Assembly (NCBI GenBank): GCA_002506025.1
Contig: DAWS01000052.1
Location: 6,311-25,067, forward strand
Direction: 5' to 3'
Source: Euryarchaeota archaeon UBA111
GTDB lineage: Archaea > Thermoplasmatota > Poseidoniia > Poseidoniales > Poseidoniaceae
DNA length: 18,757 bases
The notes under the pieces were generated by a model. That model was not told the origin of the DNA. It saw nothing but the letters and a program-made list of their open reading frames with translations, and made no database searches. Position 1 is the first letter of the stretch; every line of letters begins with the position of its first letter. Both the position numbers and the translations under genes were made by a program. Below, piece by piece: positions 15,080-18,757 of this stretch.

Positions 15080-15712
15080 ATGAAAGGAAATTTGCGAAGA
15101 GATGACAATGCAGGAGTAGTTGGTAATGCAGCTTTATCGGTTGCTTCCCTGTTTTTTATTGCGATTATGATCATTGCGTTTACCGCCAACCCGGTTGCCA
15201 TTGGGACGGATGTGGGAGAACGGGCTCCAGATGTTGAGGGAAAAGCATACAACGGCACCTCTTGGGTTGAATTTGATTTTGAGAGTTACTTTGACACTGA
15301 GTGGGAAGAAGGTAATAAATCCGGACAATGGGTTGCTATAATTTTCATGGATACTGATTGCCCATATTGTCAACAATCTGCTAGTAGCCAATCACAATGG
15401 GCCAGTACATACAGCAGTAATAACCCAAATTGGAATGGTCCGCATGTAAATTTCATTGCATCAGCAACTGAACTCGACATTCAAGGACACGAATCCGACC
15501 GGGCGGAAATTCAAGAATTTAGGTCCGACTATAACCATAACTTCCCCTATGTTGACGATATAGATCAAGATAACATGAAGGAATGGGGGATTCCAGGAAC
15601 GCCTAATTACTTCCTGATCCAACCAGATGGCATTATTGCGTGGGTATCTGATAACTCCAATGAGGACTTGGAGGATGCCATACTCCGCCTCACTCCGCAG
15701 GACGGTGCCTAA
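15080..15712 (+). CDS. Membrane-anchored thioredoxin-fold protein with CPYC motif (TlpA/DsbA-like)
   Basis: Likely extracytoplasmic thiol-disulfide oxidoreductase. 210 residues. A short basic N-terminus (MKGNLRR) precedes one hydrophobic helix (about 16-36), so the rest faces outside. The thioredoxin domain begins near residue 45 (GERAPDVEG, as in TlpA/AhpC-type proteins), has the redox motif C94-P-Y-C97 after a beta strand (WVAIIFMDTD), and has the cis-proline loop GTPNYFLI (Pro175). No other cysteines are seen. ATG 15080 is used; an in-frame TTG at 15065 would overlap the epimerase and adds nothing recognisable. The next gene encodes VKOR, and its likely start overlaps the end of this one by 8 bases. 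VKOR proteins reoxidise thioredoxin-fold partners, so this is probably that partner. Confidence 0.88.
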   Translation: MKGNLRRDDNAGVVGNAALSVASLFFIAIMIIAFTANPVAIGTDVGERAPDVEGKAYNGTSWVEFDFESYFDTEWEEGNKSGQWVAIIFMDTDCPYCQQSASSQSQWASTYSSNNPNWNGPHVNFIASATELDIQGHESDRAEIQEFRSDYNHNFPYVDDIDQDNMKEWGIPGTPNYFLIQPDGIIAWVSDNSNEDLEDAILRLTPQDGA

Positions 15713-16319
15713 TTTGCTAGATAATCTACTTGTAGCCGCTTATCTCTTGCCAACCTTATTTGGATTGATTCTTGTATTGCCTTTTGGTAAATCAATAGGA
15801 GACAAACTCGCTGGCCGATTCGAAATCATGGGAACAGAACGTGGAAGAATTACTGCTGGCTTGCAGATTATCACTTTCTTCGGTTTTGCGGTGTCCGCTC
15901 AAACCTTTTGGATATCCTCAAAGATTAGCGAAGGTGGCGACTTTTGTTCATCCTCTGCAGTATTCAACTGTGATGATTTGATTGGAAATAATGATTTGAA
16001 CGTTGACCCGGTTTTTGGATTATCATGGGGCATGATTGGTATGGTAATCTTTGCCTTACTATTGTTTATGGTCTTAGTTCTCAAAAATGAGCCAAATGGA
16101 GAATATACTGAGCGATTCTTAAACTTCGGTTCTATGATTACTGCGGCAGGAATTCTTGTAATTATGTTGTTGATTTCATATGAAATACAAGAAGGGAAAA
16201 TTTGCTTGTATTGTACAACTGCCCACATTGCTAACGTATCTGCATTAGCGGGATTTTTACGCTTAAGAAAACTACACGAGGATAAAAGTCTGTGGAAAGC
16301 CAAACCGAACAAGGATTAG
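15705..16319 (+). CDS. VKOR-family (vitamin K epoxide reductase-like) membrane protein, disulfide-generating
   Basis: Probably transfers electrons from an extracytoplasmic thioredoxin-fold partner to a membrane quinone, doing the job of DsbB. About 204 residues with hydrophobic segments near 7-27, 50-72, 105-127, 141-160 and 168-185. The four redox cysteines are in the VKOR pattern: C81 and C89 with seven residues between (CSSSAVFNC), and C167-L-Y-C170 at the start of the last helix, followed by TTAHIANVS as in the family. FGLSWGMIGM (104-113) matches the loop-helix region of bacterial VKORs. The frame is open upstream to 15627, but family homology starts near LLDNLLVAAYLLP; GTG 15705 is my choice, with ATG 15675 and TTG 15714 as alternatives. 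It sits between the CPYC protein and the His/Cys-rich protein, overlapping both. Confidence 0.9.
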   Translation: MPNLLDNLLVAAYLLPTLFGLILVLPFGKSIGDKLAGRFEIMGTERGRITAGLQIITFFGFAVSAQTFWISSKISEGGDFCSSSAVFNCDDLIGNNDLNVDPVFGLSWGMIGMVIFALLLFMVLVLKNEPNGEYTERFLNFGSMITAAGILVIMLLISYEIQEGKICLYCTTAHIANVSALAGFLRLRKLHEDKSLWKAKPNKD

Positions 16320-16879
16320 GTGGTAATTTGATTAGTGAAACAAAGATTTGGTCTATAATCACCGTGTTGGCACTCTCAACCTTGTTGGTGTTAGTATCAC
16401 AAGAACTTGGCGCTAAGTCTGATTCAAGTAATAGTGATTCAAACGACTTTATCGCTTTAGAAAGCACTGCTGATACACCGGATCCATTGTCCAAAGAATG
16501 TGTCGATCATTCAGGACTGGGTAGACATGATCATTCGATGTTAGCAATATACATCAACGGTGAGCAACGGGAAATTCCAACCAACCTCGGAATTAATACT
16601 GAGATCTGTAATCAGGAGGGAGGCAACATGCACACAGTCCACACTCATGATGCGAGTGGAAGACTTCACATAGAGACTGCAGCAGATGTCGACATGCCTC
16701 TAGGAGTATTTTTTGATATATGGGGGGTCCACTTTAATGAAACAGGAATCTTTGATTACCGAGTCAGTAATACTCATGAATTGATAATGACCATTGATGG
16801 TGTAACAAACAATCAGTTTGACGATTATCTATTAGTCGATGGGAAGGAAATTACCATAATATTCCAAGCACGAAGTTAG
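16292..16879 (+). CDS. Membrane-anchored His/Cys-rich protein of unknown function, partner of VKOR/thioredoxin operon
   Basis: No named family recognised. 195 residues from a GTG start that lies 28 bases inside the VKOR gene, with GAGG 9 bases upstream. One hydrophobic helix (about 19-37) precedes a Ser/Asn/Asp linker, so the domain (about 65-195) faces outside. It contains clustered possible metal ligands: C70, H73, H79, H81, then C106, H114, H117, H119 and H126 within MHTVHTHDASGRLHIE, followed by PLGVFFDIWGVHF. The HTHDxSGxxHIE...FFxxWG pattern reminds me of unnamed domains in bacterial and archaeal secreted proteins, but I cannot name one. Two cysteines could form a disulfide served by the operon, or the His cluster could bind copper or another metal (inference). 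Its stop overlaps the convergent gene's stop as TTAG. Confidence 0.8.
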   Translation: MESQTEQGLGGNLISETKIWSIITVLALSTLLVLVSQELGAKSDSSNSDSNDFIALESTADTPDPLSKECVDHSGLGRHDHSMLAIYINGEQREIPTNLGINTEICNQEGGNMHTVHTHDASGRLHIETAADVDMPLGVFFDIWGVHFNETGIFDYRVSNTHELIMTIDGVTNNQFDDYLLVDGKEITIIFQARS

Positions 16880-17145
16880 GGCACAAATATTCCTTCAAAC
16901 AGATCATCATTTGAGTCGTTTCCTGTTTCTTTCATCTTAACAACGGTGATATCGATTCTATCTGTCGAACTGTAAGCCCTTCTTACCTCGTGAAGTAAAC
17001 TTCTCTGCGCTTCCTCAATATCCTCACCATACAGAATGGTCATGTGGTGATATTTCTGCTCATTGACAATTGCGATGTATTCTACATACCATTCCTTCAT
17101 CTGTCCCTCGCTTTCCCAAGCAACTTCGTCCCATGATTCCTCCAT
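16876..17145 (-). CDS. Small hypothetical protein (89 aa)
   Basis: Not recognised. 89 residues, acidic overall, no signal peptide or membrane helix, no cysteines. Predicted pattern is strand (WYVEYIAIV), strand (HHMTILYG), helix (EEAQRSLLHEVRRAY), strand (RIDITVVKMK), then an acidic tail: a small alpha/beta domain. ATG 17145 is chosen over a TTG at 17154 although no strong Shine-Dalgarno sequence is visible. It lies 73 bases downstream of the CVSC thioredoxin-fold gene on the same strand and may be co-transcribed with it. Its stop overlaps the convergent stop of the His/Cys-rich protein by 4 bases (16876-16879). Confidence 0.68.
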   Translation of the reverse strand: MEESWDEVAWESEGQMKEWYVEYIAIVNEQKYHHMTILYGEDIEEAQRSLLHEVRRAYSSTDRIDITVVKMKETGNDSNDDLFEGIFVP

Positions 17146-17201
17146 GATATACAATTGTCGTGGTAGGTTATCAACTATTTCCTTTCTTGTTCGTATTATT
17201 T

Positions 17202-17214
17202 ACCGTTTTACGGT
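17202..17214. repeat. Perfect 5-bp inverted repeat between two minus-strand genes
   Basis: ACCGT-TTT-ACGGT, 4 bases beyond the stop of the CVSC thioredoxin-fold gene and about 57 bases upstream of the 89-residue gene. On the minus strand it is followed by AAATAATA, a possible box A for the small gene. It could be an operator at that promoter or a weak 3' hairpin; it is short and may be chance. Confidence 0.35.
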
Positions 17215-17218
17215 CAAT

Positions 17219-18187
17219 TCATGACCCTTTTCGGTTTTTTACCGCATTAAATTTGTCATATGCTACCCATATTATGCCAATTAATCCTAAAGAGAAAAAC
17301 ACTACAGGCATAATATTCACCTGGCTTTGAATCTGTATATCTCGAAATGCAAATTCTACTAAACCCAAGGTTTTAGCAGCGTCTGAGTTTTCTGTTAAGC
17401 TCGATTCAGTGGCTTCATGAATCAATACGATGCTGAATTTTCCATCATGGGAAAAGGTAACGGAAAAATCACTAGAACATAAGGTCCCCGATGCTTGGGT
17501 AAATCCAGTATTATTGATGGTGTTATTTGCAAGTTTACACGATGCAGTCGCGGTAACAACCCTATCCCTAGTTGCTTCTCCAGGATTAATGTAGCCCTCA
17601 GGAACTGGTAGATCATGAGTCATCATCATAAAGGTGAGTTGTGTTTCATAATCAGCACTAATCAGTGATAGGTTCTCGATTTTAGCAGTGTAGTTGTCGC
17701 CAAATTTACTAACGCTGAAGGAGAGTTGGCTGGTTTCTTGTCGATTAGTTTCTTCCTTCAGGATGTCCTTCTGAACGTCTGGCCATGAGTCTGGGCCAAT
17801 TCGTAACAAACCACTCTCAACCACAAAAGTTGGTGTTGAACCAATTTGAGGGTTAATCAGACGCATACGATCGATTCGCTCCTTGGCAGCCTCGGGTTGG
17901 AATGCATCATCACCGTCCGTTGGATGATAAGTCACTATGGTTATTCTCGAGCCATGAGCATCTGCTACTTGCTGCAGATAAGGGTCTATCTCTGCACAAC
18001 TCACGCACCATGTCGTGCTTAATTCCTCGACGATGATAGTTCTTCCACCTTCAACTATTATGTCGCTGTCCCATCCTTTAGAGTAATCTCTCACTTCTGC
18101 GTTGGACACTGGTAATAGTAATATTATGATTATGAAACTACAAGCAACACGAATCACGGTGGAATGACAGACACCCATGTTGCCCAT
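17219..18187 (-). CDS. Secreted, membrane-anchored thioredoxin-fold protein with CVSC motif
   Basis: Likely extracytoplasmic thiol oxidoreductase. 322 residues from ATG 18187. An N-terminal signal sequence (hydrophobic VACSFIIIILLLPVSNA, about 14-30) leads into a thioredoxin domain with W60-C61-V-S-C64 and the cis-proline loop GSTPTFVV (Pro119). Residues about 150-290 form a beta-rich domain with NYT, NLS and NNT sequons and a second cysteine pair, C217/C237. A C-terminal membrane helix (about 293-311) and a basic tail (KNRKGS) anchor it. The frame stays open to 18316, but the signal peptide starts best at ATG 18187 or 18178; a TATAATC element (minus strand, near 18224-18230) would give a 16-base leader ending at 18187. 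The gene diverges from rlmE. The CVSC motif differs from the CPYC protein nearby, so their roles may differ (inference). Confidence 0.85.
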   Translation of the reverse strand: MGNMGVCHSTVIRVACSFIIIILLLPVSNAEVRDYSKGWDSDIIVEGGRTIIVEELSTTWCVSCAEIDPYLQQVADAHGSRITIVTYHPTDGDDAFQPEAAKERIDRMRLINPQIGSTPTFVVESGLLRIGPDSWPDVQKDILKEETNRQETSQLSFSVSKFGDNYTAKIENLSLISADYETQLTFMMMTHDLPVPEGYINPGEATRDRVVTATASCKLANNTINNTGFTQASGTLCSSDFSVTFSHDGKFSIVLIHEATESSLTENSDAAKTLGLVEFAFRDIQIQSQVNIMPVVFFSLGLIGIIWVAYDKFNAVKNRKGS

Positions 18188-18289
18188 GACCTTCACTAGT
18201 CTATGCAAAACTTCCACCTCTTTGATTATATGGCTTTTAGAGGCTAACTTCATTTGTATGATAATCAGCCGGTGGTCTGAGGACAATCT

Positions 18290-18757
18290 ATGGCAGACCA
18301 CTGGATTGAAAATCACAAGCGTGATTCATGGCGCCGTCAGGCCAAGTCTAGCGGTTATAGAGCGCGTTCTGCATTCAAACTTTTGCAAATACAGGATAAA
18401 TTCAAACTGATAAGGGAAGATGATGTAGTGCTTGATGTGGGTTGTCATCCAGGCGGTTGGTCACAGGTTGCGGTCGAATTAGTTGGGGATGGTGGAAAGG
18501 TAATCGGTGTTGATTTGGAACCATGCCAACCGGTCGAAGGAGCGATTCTACTGGTTGGAGACATCACTGAGTCGTCAACACAAGAAAGAATTCGTAACGA
18601 ACTTGACGGTCGGGTAATCAACAATATAGTATCAGACATTTCACCAGATATAACAGGTAATTGGGATATCGATCAAGCTGTTGCGATGACTCTAGTTGCC
18701 GATGTTCTAGATTTTTCCCTAGATTTATTATGCAAAGGTGGTTCTTTCATCACAAAA
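18290..18757 (+). CDS. rlmE: RlmE/FtsJ-type RNA ribose 2'-O-methyltransferase, partial (C-terminus beyond right edge)
   Basis: SAM-dependent methyltransferase acting on RNA ribose 2'-OH; FtsJ/RlmE family members modify 23S rRNA and, in some lineages, tRNA. 156 codons are open to the window end. The N-terminus has the family pattern GYRARSAFKLLQI, with Lys30 matching the first catalytic lysine of the K-D-K-E tetrad. Motif I reads LDVGCHPGGWSQVA (48-61), where most relatives have GAAPGGW or GCAPGGW. VSDISPDITGNW holds the catalytic Asp. The remaining Lys and Glu lie at or beyond the edge. ATG 18290 is preceded by TGAGGAC at suitable spacing (GAGG 7 bases upstream); TATGATAA at 18257-18264 is a possible box A. 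Divergent from the CVSC thioredoxin-fold gene across about 100 bases. Confidence 0.92.
   Translation, partial: MADHWIENHKRDSWRRQAKSSGYRARSAFKLLQIQDKFKLIREDDVVLDVGCHPGGWSQVAVELVGDGGKVIGVDLEPCQPVEGAILLVGDITESSTQERIRNELDGRVINNIVSDISPDITGNWDIDQAVAMTLVADVLDFSLDLLCKGGSFITK

Noticed and set aside
15627..15704. Longer VKOR product starting at 15627.
   Set aside because: The extra 26 residues overlap the thioredoxin-fold gene, are not hydrophobic or conserved-looking, and family similarity begins at the first membrane helix.
18190..18316. Longer form of the CVSC thioredoxin-fold protein starting at 18316.
   Set aside because: It would place about 43 non-hydrophobic residues in front of a good signal peptide and overlap the rlmE start; ATG 18187 fits the promoter and signal peptide better.
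1..18757. CRISPR arrays, insertion sequences, toxin-antitoxin pairs or defence systems.
   Set aside because: I saw no spaced direct repeats, transposase motifs, terminal inverted repeats or known defence-gene signatures anywhere in the window.

Overview
The window looks like chromosomal DNA from a planktonic euryarchaeon. My best guess is Marine Group II (Candidatus Poseidoniales) or a close relative. The archaeal evidence is an archaeal-type asparaginyl-tRNA synthetase, a compact archaeal RNase P RNA, box A-like TATA elements placed about 26 bases upstream of start codons (leaderless genes) or of the tRNA, and a very large type I membrane surface protein. The marine assignment is inference from overall gene content and from a nickel superoxide dismutase that resembles those of marine picocyanobacteria. 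The DNA is moderately A+T-rich and very densely packed. I see no mobile element, CRISPR array or other island-like feature.

Layout. 1-1727 (minus): asparaginyl-tRNA synthetase, then a saccharopine dehydrogenase-like oxidoreductase coupled to it by an ATGA overlap and running off the left edge. 1855-3529 (plus): carbamate kinase, nickel superoxide dismutase (sodN) and its maturation peptidase (sodX). 3530-4356 (minus): ribose-5-phosphate isomerase A followed by tRNA-Lys(CTT), whose 3' end touches the sodX stop codon. 4455-9440 (plus): a 1661-residue secreted, membrane-anchored surface protein. 9482-9782 (plus): the RNase P RNA gene. 9784-13607 (minus): a membrane-tethered family 2 glycosyltransferase followed by a 936-residue RND/MMPL-type exporter. 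13772-14023 (minus): a small conserved-looking protein. 14131-16879 (plus): a tight run of sugar-nucleotide epimerase, membrane-anchored thioredoxin-fold protein (CPYC), VKOR-family protein and a membrane-anchored His/Cys-rich protein. 16876-18187 (minus): a second membrane-anchored thioredoxin-fold protein (CVSC) and a small unknown protein. 18290 to the end (plus): the N-terminal part of an RlmE/FtsJ-type RNA 2'-O-methyltransferase.

How the genes fit together. Two themes stand out. One is defence against superoxide with nickel: the SodN precursor carries a short leader in front of the HCxxPCGxY nickel hook, and SodX is encoded directly after it to remove that leader. The other is disulfide chemistry outside the membrane: VKOR, two thioredoxin-fold proteins and a His/Cys-rich partner lie within about 3.1 kb. 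Possible client proteins in the window also carry paired cysteines in their outer parts: the giant surface protein has exactly six, in three close pairs, and the RND protein has two pairs in its large loops. The glycosyltransferase, epimerase, exporter and surface protein suggest a wider cell-envelope neighbourhood. The most promising under-described element is the His/Cys-rich protein at 16292-16879 and its linkage to VKOR and thioredoxin.
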